Source of the DNA: Terana coerulea
Taxonomy: Eukaryota > Basidiomycota > Agaricomycetes > Polyporales > Phanerochaetaceae
Assembly (NCBI GenBank): GCA_024811115.1
Contig: JAKOGH010001195.1
Span: 620,001 to 684,000, forward strand
DNA: 64,000 nt
Direction of reading: 5' to 3'
The first letter of the stretch is position 1, and each line of letters starts with the position of its first letter. Below are positions 1-10,191 of this stretch, piece after piece. The position numbers and the translations under genes are program-made. The notes below the pieces were generated by a model, which made no database searches, was not told where the DNA came from, and saw nothing but the letters and a program-made list of their open reading frames with translations.

Positions 1-2
1 CT

Positions 3-1209
3 GCGATCTGTGCACCTGGTGGCACGCCGGTTCCCCAGTATTCATCGCTCGATATCATCTCGCCCACCACCGCACGTAACACTTCCCACGGCTCGACCGG
101 GTTTCAAACGTCCTCATTCTTCGCGCATGCACCCCTTTCTACTACCATTGCCTCGGCCAGTGCCCCTGCCGGTCAGATGGATGACTTTATTATCCCTCCG
201 CACAACAATACCGCTACTCGTGGAACCAGCTCGCTGCCGGAGGCACCGCAGGTCATGCCTTTCTCTGCCCCCCATATGACAGGTGCGGTCACCGACCCTT
301 CGACTGTGTACGCCGAGTGGGCACTCGACACCGGCACCGTCCCATTCTCTCCCCCATCTCACATCAACGTTTCGAAGACCACGATACCGTCCTTCCCTGG
401 ACCCGCAACCGACGGATCACCGTTCGTGTTTGCAGCGGACGAGCGCCCCGAGCAGTACCCGTCTAGCTTTTGGCAGGTGCCGCCGTGGGAGGGCTTCGAG
501 GCTACTGGAGGGCACTACGCTCATCTACCTGAAGGTGCGCTCCATTCGTCAGGAGCTATTTGATGGGTCCCGCACTAACACGACAGCGATAGACACGACG
601 TCTCCTTGCAACTCAGCGAACCTCGCGTATGCCGTGAGAAGTGCCTCTGTCGGAGCACCGGTGCCCGCAAGCGAGCAGGCATGGCGCAGCCCTGCGCTCA
701 GGAATTGCCCACCGGATACCGGTCAGAACAGCATCTTTGTTCCATACCTCGCGCCACAAGATCCATGGTCGAACGGCTCCTCGGTCACCACCACGCGAAG
801 CACTAGGCCTGACTCGTTCAATGCGTCTGTGCCAGCATTTTCTTCGCATATGCCCCCTTCCATTAGCACAACCTCTGCCTTCACCCTCGTCGGTCAGACG
901 ACCGATCCGGCTCGCAATCCGTCCTTGAACACGATCACCGCCTCTCAGAGCCACCATACATTGTACGCACCGCCTTCCGCGCCCCTCTTCTCTCCACCTA
1001 CGACAGGCGCGGTCACGGAGACTTTAGCTCCCGCAGTGTGGCCTCGACGCATAGTCGTCGCAGCACAAACAGGCGACGGCCATCCCGATGACAATTCCGC
1101 CTACGCTGCGCTGCCGATCTTCCCGTTTTCTTTTTCAGAGAGGGATGGGGCCACTTGGGGGCCCACCGTTTGTTGCCTCTTCATCGACGCGTCCGTCGGC
1201 CGGTTTTGA
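3..1209 (+). CDS. Ser/Thr/Pro-rich protein, 3' part only
   Basis: The reading frame is open from the window edge, so the 5' end is missing. The first exon runs to 534. A likely 52-base intron follows (535-586; donor GTGCGC, branch-like CACTAAC, acceptor ACAG), after which the frame continues without interruption from 587 to the stop ending at 1209. The join keeps phase and removes an early stop at 561-563, which is the reason for the splice. The product is low in charge and rich in Ser, Thr, Pro and Ala, with no catalytic motif. Two stretches about 723 bases apart (around 115-300 and 837-1025) resemble each other in DNA and protein, for example TGAVTD/TGAVTE, so the exon contains an old internal duplication. 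Composition fits a disordered tail, such as that of a transcriptional regulator, but no family is recognised. Confidence 0.5.
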
Positions 1210-1717
1210 TACCGTTGGAGGCTACCCTCGTCCTCGTCCTTCAGGCAGTACACCCTGCTCCCTGGGAGGCATCGAAGAGTCTGGCCCTGTTACGGCATAT
1301 AGCTCGCAGCGCCTCGGCCCGGGGCAGTATCATCTTGGGCGGTGAAAGCAATCTGAGGTTATGGAGCTTGGGGAGGGTGGATGTATACTACCACTAGATT
1401 TGTCACCAGATCCTTTCGGCGGCCCACTTTTGTAGTTTTATATTGTTGCGAAGAGTTGTAATGGCGGCTGGGTCCGCCCTCAATAATTTAACTTGCTAGG
1501 ATATCTTCCGTACGCAAGCTTACTTAATAAGCGCCTGTTTATGAACGTCGTTCGGACTTCTCCGAGTCCTTTCTTTTCCAAGCCACGTCTTTAGCTTGAG
1601 TATTCGAGTACTTGAGCACAGACTCATAGTCACCATTCGGACCGGTTTGTACTCAAGCTGCGTTGTTTCTAAAGCGCGTTGACGTTCGGTTCGCACCAGA
1701 AGGGCTCGCTCTTGCTC
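1210..1717. other. intergenic stretch, no gene seen
   Basis: This is the 3' flank of the Ser/Thr/Pro-rich gene and the 5' flank of the calpain gene. Short open frames here do not resemble protein and no RNA gene or repeat was seen. Confidence 0.5.
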
Positions 1718-4700
1718 ATGTCTGTGTCATCAAGGACCGCGGTGCAGGAAGCGGAAGTAAGTGAACGGTCTCAAAACCTGTATGCGGGTTATTGTAACCT
1801 CACAATAGAGCCGTTACACGAGAGCGACCAAATTAGAGCTCGACGGAGACTTTGACAGGGCATTCAGGTCGTACATCAAATCTGCTGAGGAGTATCTTCA
1901 TCTCAGTCGCACCAGTCTCAGTGCGTCGTCTCGCACACAGTGTAAGGTCGAGGCGGGCAAAGCTTTAGAACGAGCCGAGAAGATAAAACAAAAGAAACTG
2001 GATCTCGCCCCGGTTGCTAGGGATCATTTCTCCGAGCGTACGTTTCTCCTGCTTCGAGCTGCTCGTAAAGGTGCTAATCCCATTGATCTCCTCAGGAGAG
2101 CAGTCTCACGTTTTGCAAAAGTCTTCTATTATAAATGGACTTAGTTGCCACGCCTGGGCAGACCGCTCTCAATCTCATAGGCAAGGATCATCATTTTCAG
2201 TGCAAGCAAGACCAGACTCTTACTATCACGAACTCAGCATCGACTTGAGTCAACCGCAGTTGTGTTTGGAGCAAATTCGCCAATCGGCATCGTGGATGAG
2301 CCACGAATCGAGCGTGTTGTGCTCTGGCCCAGTCTCGCTGCATCCAGAGGACGTAACCCAGCACATCGTCTCTGACTGCTCATTTTGTGCCTCGGTCGCA
2401 GTGTGCATAGCTCACAACCGACAGTATGACACCAAAGTGAGCGTTGTGCGTCTTGCCCTAACCTGTACACTGAATTTTGTGGCATTTAGCTTGGCTTGTC
2501 GGCGCTGTATCCTAAGAATTCGCAAGACGTACCCGTGGAAGCGGAAGATCGTATGTATGCCGCATGTCTTTTATTCAACGGTATATACCGACGTGTACGT
2601 ACAGTTTGTGTGTTTGTTTTACAATCTTACTCACTACGCTGCTATAGGTTGGTGAGTACGTGTTACTATTGACGTACCGTACATCCTCCTCACAGCTTCG
2701 AAGATATCGATGACCAGCTGCCCGAATATCCGGACGGGTCTCTGATGTGCATGTCGACAGGCTCTAAGCGAGAGTTGTGGCCTTCTATGCTTGAGAAGGC
2801 TGTGAGTGTTTTTCATGTAAGGCTTGACTGTCTACTCAATGACCGGTTTTTAGTACATGAAGCTCATGGGAGGATACGAATTCCCTGGATCGTGAGCTCT
2901 CGCTTTCGACGAGCAAACTCAGCAATTGATGCTGCAAATTAGTCTCTCAAGCACCGACCTATAGTGAGTCTGTATGGCTTTTCCGGATGTACGCGGCAAG
3001 TAACCAAGAGTAGCACCCTCACAGGCTGGATCCCCGAGCATATCGATATTGCAAGGTAGAGTCACTGTCATGCCTACCCTTCAGCCAATATCGATGTGGA
3101 AACAGCCCTCGATTTGAACGGGAGAAAACTTGGCAAAGAGTCTATGACTCATTTAGAAAAGGTACGACTCGGTTTGTCGTTCTTGAATACCCCGCTTACA
3201 TCCGGCAGGGCTTTGTATGATCACGTTAGGAACCGGCGCAGAGCTTCGACACTCAGCTTTGGAGTCTCTCTCTCTTCTGCCGGCACATTGCTATGCAGTC
3301 ACCGGTGAGTGCGAGGCGCGAAATCTCCGTTCTGCTGGCTAATTATTGCGTAGACATTGTGGACGATGAAATAGAGGGCCGCATGTTCGTCGTGCTGGAC
3401 ACTTGGAGAGAGCAACATCTGCGTGACACACAGACGGAGCTGGACCTCGACAAGCTTTCTCTCGAAGATGAGTCAGAATTGTCTACCCGTACGTAGTTAC
3501 TTTCATAAAAATCGGACCCGTATTCCCGGCTGGTAACGTCTGGTTAATAGGCGTTTTTCGGATTTCGTGGAACGGCGTTTGCACCATCTTCGACGGGTTA
3601 TATCTCAGTTGGAATCCCGCTATATTTCAACATTCTCTGACTTTTCACGGGTTCGTCCAAGTCTAGCCGAGTAGGGTGTGCTAAAATACTAACCAGACAC
3701 CAGAACATGGGATAACAAATCCTCTGATGTGGGAGACTTCCGTACGTCGACATAGTTTGACACTGACTTTCAACGCTCAAATACATCGACAGCTGCGCAG
3801 TTTCGACTTGGCATCGAGGTTGATGCAGGAACAGAGCATATATCCGAGCAAGATGTATGGATCCTTCTGACAAGGCACGTCACAGACTCAAAGCGAACTG
3901 GGGAGTTCATTGCGCTGTCTATCGACGACGGAGATGGAATCTACGCTGTTGACGAGGTATCAGTGCTGGGCGAGTACACAAACAATACCCAGTTCTTGGT
4001 ACGCATCCCGACATTTTCCACGCTTCAGTGCATTGACTTCACTGCCAGGCTCGTGTACGAGCATCCTCCGTCACCATGTCCCTCACTGCATTCTACGACG
4101 GTCCATACGACGGCGTTGGGTTCACCGTAACCGCATACTCGTCGTCAACGCTCTCGTGGTTGCCAGAAACAAGTCGACTTCCGTACACGGAGAAGGTATT
4201 TACTGGCTATATTTTACAAATATTCTCCGGTGCTAAGACCTACTCGCAAGGTCTCGGGCACTATTACCTCCAAGAACGCCGGAGGGAATCCGTTGTTACC
4301 GTCATTTATGGTAAACTCGCAATACCATCTACGAATTCAGCCGAACAAAGCACCAGGAAGGTCCGGCAGTAGAGGGACGAAGTCACAACTGGAGCTTTCT
4401 GTTCGCGCCGATCGGCGTATTCCCTTGAATATTGTCGCCGTATGGTCCCAAGGAAAGCGTGTCACAGAGTAAGTCATCGTCTTATATACCAACGCAATAC
4501 CTGCTCACGCGCTGTAGCTTTGCGCACAGTGACGTGGCTACGAACTCAGGAGCTTACAGATACGGGTACGCGACCGCTTCCAAGGAGCTTCCTGGTAAGC
4601 AACTCCTGAAATTACTTGCACCGCGGTCTGCTGATTCGTATTATAGCTGGGGACTATACCATCATTGTGTCTGCATTTGAGAGTCGGCATACCGGGCCTT

Positions 4701-5276
4701 ACTCTTTGCAAGTCAATTGCAGCACCCGTTTCGAACTGACCTCCATTCCGCAAGAAGGCGCGGGTATGTTTAGTAAAGTCGTCAGAGGGGCATGGCATGT
4801 TTCTGTTATCTATCTTCTCACCGCAAATCTGATTGAACCGAGTATTTCAGGACGACTGACAGTGCCGCCGGCGCGCCGCAGTACGAGCGTTACAAACAGA
4901 ACCCGGTATACGAGCTCAAGGTGCCTGCCCAGTCACAAGTATTGTAAGTGGCCTCTATTTCAATAGGATGCTGTGTGCTCAGTGGCGTATACTTTGCAGG
5001 ATCCGACTACAGTTGGTAAACGCTGACCCTTCGGTGTCGCTTAACGTTACCGTGTTTGAGTTGAAGCCGACTCAACGACTCGGGACCCGAGCCACAACCT
5101 CTGGCCCATACTCGGACTCAATCTGTGGAGTTGCTACGGAGTCAATAACTCTACAAGCGGGAAGCTATGCGATTATTACCTCCACGTTCAAACCTGGTGT
5201 TTGCACTGCGTTCAAATTGACGGTTTATACCTCATCTTCGGGGGCCAGTGTAACAGCTATTTTGTTGCCGCCGTAG
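1718..5276 (+). CDS. RIM13: calpain-7-type cysteine protease (PalB/Rim13-like)
   Basis: In fungi this family processes the pH-response transcription factor Rim101/PacC on ESCRT-coated endosomes. Exon 1 (1718-1756, 13 codons) is followed by an intron to 1808. The next exon encodes an MIT domain (LELDGDFDRAFRSYIKSAEE), the ESCRT-binding module at the N terminus of this subfamily. The protease core follows across many short introns. The catalytic Cys lies in DCSFCASVAV (about 2380). The conserved DDQLPEYPDGSL, ELWPSMLEKA and YMKLMGGYEFPGS segments fall at about 2700-2890, and GWIPEHIDI at about 3025. The catalytic His is in LLPAHCYAV (about 3285). At the usual Asn position the frame reads VVLDTW. 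The IFDGLYLSWNP segment (about 3580) and two C2-like C-terminal domains to the stop at 5274-5276 complete the calpain-7 plan. Exon joins around 2890-3020 and 3440-3560 are uncertain. Confidence 0.85.
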
Positions 5277-5542
5277 ACAGCGCTTTTATCGACCATATTC
5301 TCTTTTTTGGACCCCTTGGGTATCGCAAAATGTCGCAATTCTACACCGTTTTACTGGCCAGACGATTTGAGGCTGGGCTGGAGCCTAGTGAATACTACAG
5401 CTGCCTTTTTGGCGATTGATGGACTCTAACGGCAATGACCGAAAGTAAATGAGGCAGGTTGTTCTCACAGCTCAAGTCTGCGAGCGTGTGCGCTGCTGCA
5501 GCAGTGCAGCTTGACGTGACACAACGGGTCCTTCCAACCACC

Positions 5543-6527
5543 ATGGCCGACAGACGAACGTTGGTTTCATACGATGACATAGCAATGCCGCAAAGCTCGG
5601 GAACCACGCAGCTAGGTCCGCCTCTTCCCTCCACGCATCAACCACCAGCTAAAAAGCGGAGGACGCACCAAAAGGCGCCTCCTAGACGTACACCTCAGCA
5701 TACGCAGCATTGGGACGATCCGGGACATGCTGAGGGCGCCATGAACTACAGCAGCGACGCAGGGGTCGGCGACGGTGCCTTCGAGGCTGAAGAGGAGGAA
5801 GAGGAGAGCAGGGAGCTGTCGCACGGAGAGATCTGGGACGATTCTGCGCTCATCGACGCGTGGAACTCTGCGACGGCAGAGTACAAGGTCAGTCCAATCT
5901 TTACGGCGTCGAGCGGAAGCTTATGCGTGCTCTGTAGGCATATCATGGTAAAGCCAAGAAGTGGAAGGAAGAACCGGTGAAAAAGTCCCCGCTGTAAGTA
6001 ACCGTGTCGCACTTCGTCACAGCGTGCACTGAACACCATGTCATTCTGGTAGATGGTACAACGTCCCTCCAAGCCCATCGGCACTGACCAACGGCAAAAA
6101 CGCGCTGCCAGATGAAAATGCGAACCATCCTGATCCTGAGCAGGATTCTCAACCTCTTGACTTCGACAGTTTCGTACCGACGCACGATCCCGGGTTGGCT
6201 GCCGCTGCGCCTGAATCCGCAACTGTATCTTCCCGGTTCCGCTGCTTCCGCGTCGATGGTGAGCCAGGATGAAGCGTTCGAAAAGGCCATGTCTGCCGTG
6301 TATTGGAGTGGGTATTGGACTGCGGTATACCATGTGAGCCATACATCATGCTTTAGCGAATGCGGTCACTGATGTCTGCGCTCTTTGCCCAGTGCCAGCG
6401 ACAAACGCAAGGCCAGTCATCAAACAAAGAAGATCACGTTGCAGATGCTGCAGAGGAAGGTGTGGAAGACGATGGTGACGCAGAGGAAGAAGCCGATATG
6501 GACGATCTGGTTGACACGCAGAGATGA
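5543..6527 (+). CDS. SMN1: survival motor neuron (SMN) homologue
   Basis: SMN is the core of the complex that loads Sm proteins onto spliceosomal snRNAs. The start at 5543 has a strong context (ACCACCATGG) and gives MADRRTLVSYDDI; an in-frame ATG at 5459 would add an unlikely leader. The Gemin2-binding helix is clear (WDDSALIDAWNSATAEYK), preceded by an acidic run. Two introns follow (about 5889-5938 and 5995-6052). The C-terminal YG box reads AMSAVYWSGYWTAVYH, the self-association segment typical of the family, and a further intron leads to an acidic tail ending DLVDTQR, stop 6525-6527. No Tudor domain is visible, as in other small fungal SMN proteins. The frame is broken once at a CCC run (6232-6234): one base too many separates the middle exon from the YG box. 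This is probably a sequence error, since YG box and acidic tail are well preserved. Confidence 0.85.
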
Positions 6528-6594
6528 TGTCTATGGCATCCTATAGCTGTAGTAGGTTCGAACAAGGTTGTATTCGTGCAATACTGATCTATAA

Positions 6595-7726
6595 TTACAT
6601 TCCTGACTTCGGCCTGTGGCGGTCATATCTGGTCCATTGGAGAACATACGCTATGAAGACCCGCCGATGTCTCAAGCGCTTGCAGCGTCCCTGGAACCGT
6701 GAGCAGACGATACTTGCCAGTGCCAGGAACGGCACAGAGTTCCCTGATCCCTCTTTCCGCTCATCGTCCAGAGGTCGCCATACACCAGCATCCACGTCTT
6801 CCTTGATCTTCTTAATCGTCTCCTCATCCTTCTCGTATCCCATATAGTTCACCTCCTTTCCCCACTGCTCCTCGGCGTCCGTCGACACGCGCCCCATAAC
6901 ACCGTTACGATACGGGTAGCGACCGAATTTGCGAATGATGGGGGTGTGCGTCAGGAACAGGCGGAAGACGTAGAAGAGGAAGTCCTCGAGTTTCGTCCCA
7001 TCCTGCACCGGCAGGCGCGCGCAGGAACCGGAAGAAGGCGAACTCGTCCTTCAGGTCCTCCTCTGCGGTCAGCCGGTGCGGGTCCTGCGACCCGAGATGC
7101 GTCTCGAGCTCCTTGCGCCACTCCTCCGAGACCACCAGCTGCCGCTCCTGGTCCTCGACGTGCTCGGAGTGGACGAGCGGCGCGAGGAACCACATGCGCG
7201 CCGCCCAGGCGTAGTCGGAGCTCCAGCCCTGGGCCGTCATCCGCGCGATGCTGTCCGGCCGCTGCGCCGCGGGCAGCGCGAAGAGCTGGCGCGCGAGCGT
7301 GTGCCCGAGGATGTCGAAGTACCCGTTCACGTAGCGCTTGTTCGTCCCGCGGAAGAGGGCGCGCGGCGCCTGGTCGAACAGCAGGGTCAGCCCGAGGGCC
7401 TGCGCGGGGAAGTTCTTTGCGTCCGGCGGCGGGAGGAACTGCAGGAGGTCGGGGATGTTCTCGACGCCCAGCTCCGAGATGGGCTTCAGAGCGGCATGGA
7501 AGGCGACCTCGTAGTGGCTTGCGCTGATGTCTGGTTGGCCGGCGAAGATGAACTTTGTCACAGAGGTAAAGTTTAGCGGCTGGTCCTCAGGATAAGGCAA
7601 AGCTGCCCGACGATACTTGTCGAGGAACTCTGGAGTGAGGATCTTGGCAAGATCAGTGTTGGACTGATGCGGCACCGAGGCGTAAGACAAGTCATTTTTC
7701 GATGAGTATTTGTTTTTGCTCACCAT
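6595..7726 (-). CDS. DUF924 family protein, copy 1
   Basis: DUF924 proteins are all-helical, found in bacteria and fungi, and of unknown biochemical function. Recognisable here are DQAPRALFRGTNKRYVN, LFALPAAQRPDSIARMTAQG, FLAPLVHSEHVEDQE and the C-terminal THTPIIRKFGRYPYRNGVM. The start is taken at 7726, where the ATG is followed directly by a donor (GTGAGC). Removing the intron to the acceptor at about 7666 gives M-SNTDLAKILTPEF, matching the other two copies in this window. Reading through the intron is also open, so a longer N terminus is possible. One extra base near 7009-7014 shifts the frame between FFRFLRAP and VQDGTKLEDF; both sides are conserved, so it is likely a sequence error. The stop lies 67 bases from the SMN stop, tail to tail. 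The C terminus is about 40 residues longer than in copy 3. Confidence 0.85.
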
Positions 7727-8603
7727 TGTAAACCGGGGTTTTAGCGATGTGCGGTTCAGCACGATGTCATTCGCAGGATATATACGCACTCTGCGCGTTT
7801 CCCTCTGCAGAAGGATGATAGATCATCAAACGATGTGCGTACCACATGCTCATTCCGTTCTCATCTAGATAGCTGTACATTGACTGCGGTCATATTCCCA
7901 GAGTCTACGGCACTGTACATGCGGCCTTGGATGGCGAAAACGAGCGATGTTCCAACCCGGCTTCTGTCCATCACCATAGACAATCACGGCAACGGGTGAG
8001 GCTGGAAGATGAAGATGAACAAACGATGAAACGAATTCACTCCCAAGAAGCCGGGCCCCTTCTCCGTAATGACCGACCTGGTTCAGTTCAATCAGTCATT
8101 GCATCCATCCGCGTTTACTCCTTTCCAAATGACCCGGATTATTCGCCGACGGTATCCTGCGCTACCCATCCCTCTTGGGCATCCCACCCCGTGTAGACTG
8201 TTCCCTCAATGTAGCGTTTTTCTGCGGCTGAGAAGCATTTGCAAGGAGGCAAAGAGAAGCGTGCCTCGAAGGGACGCCACAAAGCTGGCGTCTACGAGTG
8301 TACGCCTTTGACGGCGCACGAAAGTCTTGAAGGTATGCATCCCGGATCGTATGTCGCTCATTTCCACAAATATGAGTGAAGCTCATAATAACTCAAGGAT
8401 ATGATATTTGCGGGGGAATGTGTCGAGATACTGTACGTGTTTCAATGTCCACTCGATTCCTATTAGCCGTCCCGCTGACGTCTCTCCTTCCCCTTCCAGA
8501 CTGCTGTAGCGACGAATCGGACCCCTTCGTCACCGGCGCCACTCTGCTCTGCTGCGTACGTGAAATACCGCCCGTAACACTGCCATATATGTAATACCGC
8601 CAT
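7727..8603. other. spacer between DUF924 copy 1 and first peptide gene
   Basis: It holds the DUF924 promoter side (about 7727-7900) and the 3' flank of the peptide gene. From about 8270 (for example ACGCCACAAAGC at 8275) the sequence recurs in diverged form about 1.3 kb downstream, showing that the tandem duplication of the peptide gene includes 3' flanking DNA. No gene is supported. Confidence 0.5.
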
Positions 8604-8830
8604 TCAGTCCACCAGCACATCGGGCGTGGCGCCGTCTGTGTCTATGGTGGTGTGGACGTGGGCTCCGGAGAGAATTTGCCCAGATCGCTCCAGCACTGTC
8701 GTCGAGGCGTATTAGACGGTTTTACCCAGAGCCGTTCAAGTACGAGCGACTTACCCTCAACTGGGCTGGGTGCCGCACCCGCTGCGACAGCGCAGAGGAT
8801 GAAGATGAGCGAGACGAGAGCACTCCTCAT
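8604..8830 (-). CDS. small secreted peptide precursor, module 1 copy a
   Basis: Two exons (8755-8830 and 8604-8695, with a 59-base intron between) encode about 55 residues. The first 20 form a signal peptide (MRSALVSLIFILCAVAAGAA) with cleavage likely near GAA-P. The mature part of about 35 residues is charged and contains ILSGAHVHTTIDTDGATPDV. The next gene gives almost the same peptide with the intron at the same codon position. The third homologue at 50.5 kb is more distant but keeps VL..R, ILN..HAHLTI and the first intron position. There are no cysteines in the mature part and no C-terminal CaaX box, so it is neither a hydrophobin nor a lipidated mating pheromone. A TATA box lies 71 bases upstream of the ATG. 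Function is unknown; a secreted signal or effector is plausible. Confidence 0.75.
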
Positions 8831-9963
8831 TGTATGCGGCAAGATGAAGTGGTTGGAGCTTGGACGGTAGTTCTCGATATCGGATGGCTGTCTCCACAGC
8901 TATATATACTCGCAGGGTTGATGATGGGCGCAGGTAAGCAACATTGTAGTGACTGATGATGTCTACTCATCATTCTCAGATACAGATAGGCAACCTTGTA
9001 TTCCGGGTGATACTAAACGATTGGGTTAGACCGCATACTGCGTCCATCCATAGTACCAATGCTTACAGGCTTCTTCCTCCAAGCGTTGGGTGTCAGCGAC
9101 CTCATACTGGCAGTCCAACATGACCCTATCGTTACGGCTACGGTTAAGCTGCTCGTCGTAGTTCCGAAATGAATACTTGTGAGTTGACTACAGAGAGGGT
9201 TTGCACGTACTGCGGTCTCATCTTACCCTTACACGGAAGTTGGACGGAGTAATGGGATGGCATCAATCAAGTCTCGATGCGCCGCCTGCATTGCCGCATC
9301 CAATCTCACGGAGTCTCTCCAAAAGCACCGTGATATCCATATTATAGCAGCAGATAGATGCGCAACAATAGAGACGGAGCTCGAGGCGTGAGTATCCGAG
9401 TCGCTTGCTGTGCGGTCGTACTGCTGCTTTGCTGACTTGGGCTCGGGATCCTAGGGCACCGGCAGTGCCTTGTTCTGTCAGCTGGATGGAGAACTCACGA
9501 TGGCCTCCCTTCGCCTTCCCTGTCTATGCTGAGCTGTGATCCCTGCACAGAATCATAGGGAAATGAGCCTAGTGAAAACGCCACAAAGCGGGCGTCTGCG
9601 GACGCACGGCTTCATCCTTCTTAAGTCATCCAATCCGAGCTTGTCGAACGGAGCACTACGAGCACAAGATTCCGAGGCTTAGAGAAGCACGAAGCTGCTT
9701 GTCTCAGGAGGTATGCCTTTTCCCCAGGAAACATGTGTAGTGCTCATGAAAGAATGATAACTGCAGTATACAATGCCCAATGGCAAAGCGTGTCTCAACT
9801 TCGTCCGCATGCAGACTTTTAACCCCTATCGACACCTCCCCTGCATCCTCCTTGTGGATTGTGGCCACGAAACGGGCCTGCTGCGCTGCCGAACGTGATC
9901 CCCTGCTCCCCTGATGCGAATACGTGCACCACCGCCGGCAACACTGGGACGCAGTGCTGGTAT
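8831..9963. other. spacer inside the tandem duplication of the peptide gene
   Basis: The 5' part is the promoter of peptide gene a; the 3' part is the downstream flank of peptide gene b. Blocks such as ACGGAAGTTGGACGGAGTAA (about 9233) and ACGCCACAAAGCGGGCGTCT (about 9578) recur about 1.2-1.3 kb away, so the unit of duplication is roughly 1.3 kb. No other gene is supported. Confidence 0.55.
8901..8908 (-). promoter_or_regulatory. TATA box of peptide gene a
   Basis: TATATATA sits 71 bases upstream of the ATG at 8830. The surrounding TGTCTCCA..CTATATATA pattern is conserved in the promoter of the second copy. Confidence 0.6.
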
Positions 9964-10191
9964 TCAGACCACTGGCACATCGGGCGCAGCGCCGTCTGTG
10001 TTTATCGTAGAGTGCACGTGGTTTCCGGACAAGATTGCTCCGCCACCTTCCCGCTTCAGCACTGTCGTTGCTGCGGTCAGACGGCCCAACCTGGATCCAA
10101 GTATGGGCGACTCACCATTGACCAGGGTAGGGGCCGCACTCGCCGAAACAGCGCAGAGGACGAAGATGCAGGTGATGAGAGCGCTCCTCAT
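9964..10191 (-). CDS. small secreted peptide precursor, module 1 copy b
   Basis: This tandem paralogue of the gene at 8604-8830 has exons 10116-10191 and 9964-10061, with the intron between them in the same place. The signal peptide is MRSALITCIFVLCAVSASAA. The mature part begins PTLVNVLKREGGGAILSG, continues through HVHSTINTDGAAPDV and ends PVV. Here the VL.R segment reads VLKRE, which contains a Lys-Arg pair that a Kex2-type protease could cut, releasing a peptide of about 30 residues. The homologue a has LER at this position, so processing may differ. Reading through the intron without splicing is also open, but the spliced form restores similarity to both relatives. The promoter has TATATATA 74 bases upstream of the ATG. 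Confidence 0.75.
   Translation of the reverse strand: MRSALITCIFVLCAVSASAAPTLVNGESPILGSRLGRLTAATTVLKREGGGAILSGNHVHSTINTDGAAPDVPVV

Noticed and set aside
8604..10191. Classical mating pheromone precursors.
   Set aside because: The precursors have an N-terminal signal peptide and lack a C-terminal CaaX box, and the nearby seven-helix protein does not resemble STE3.
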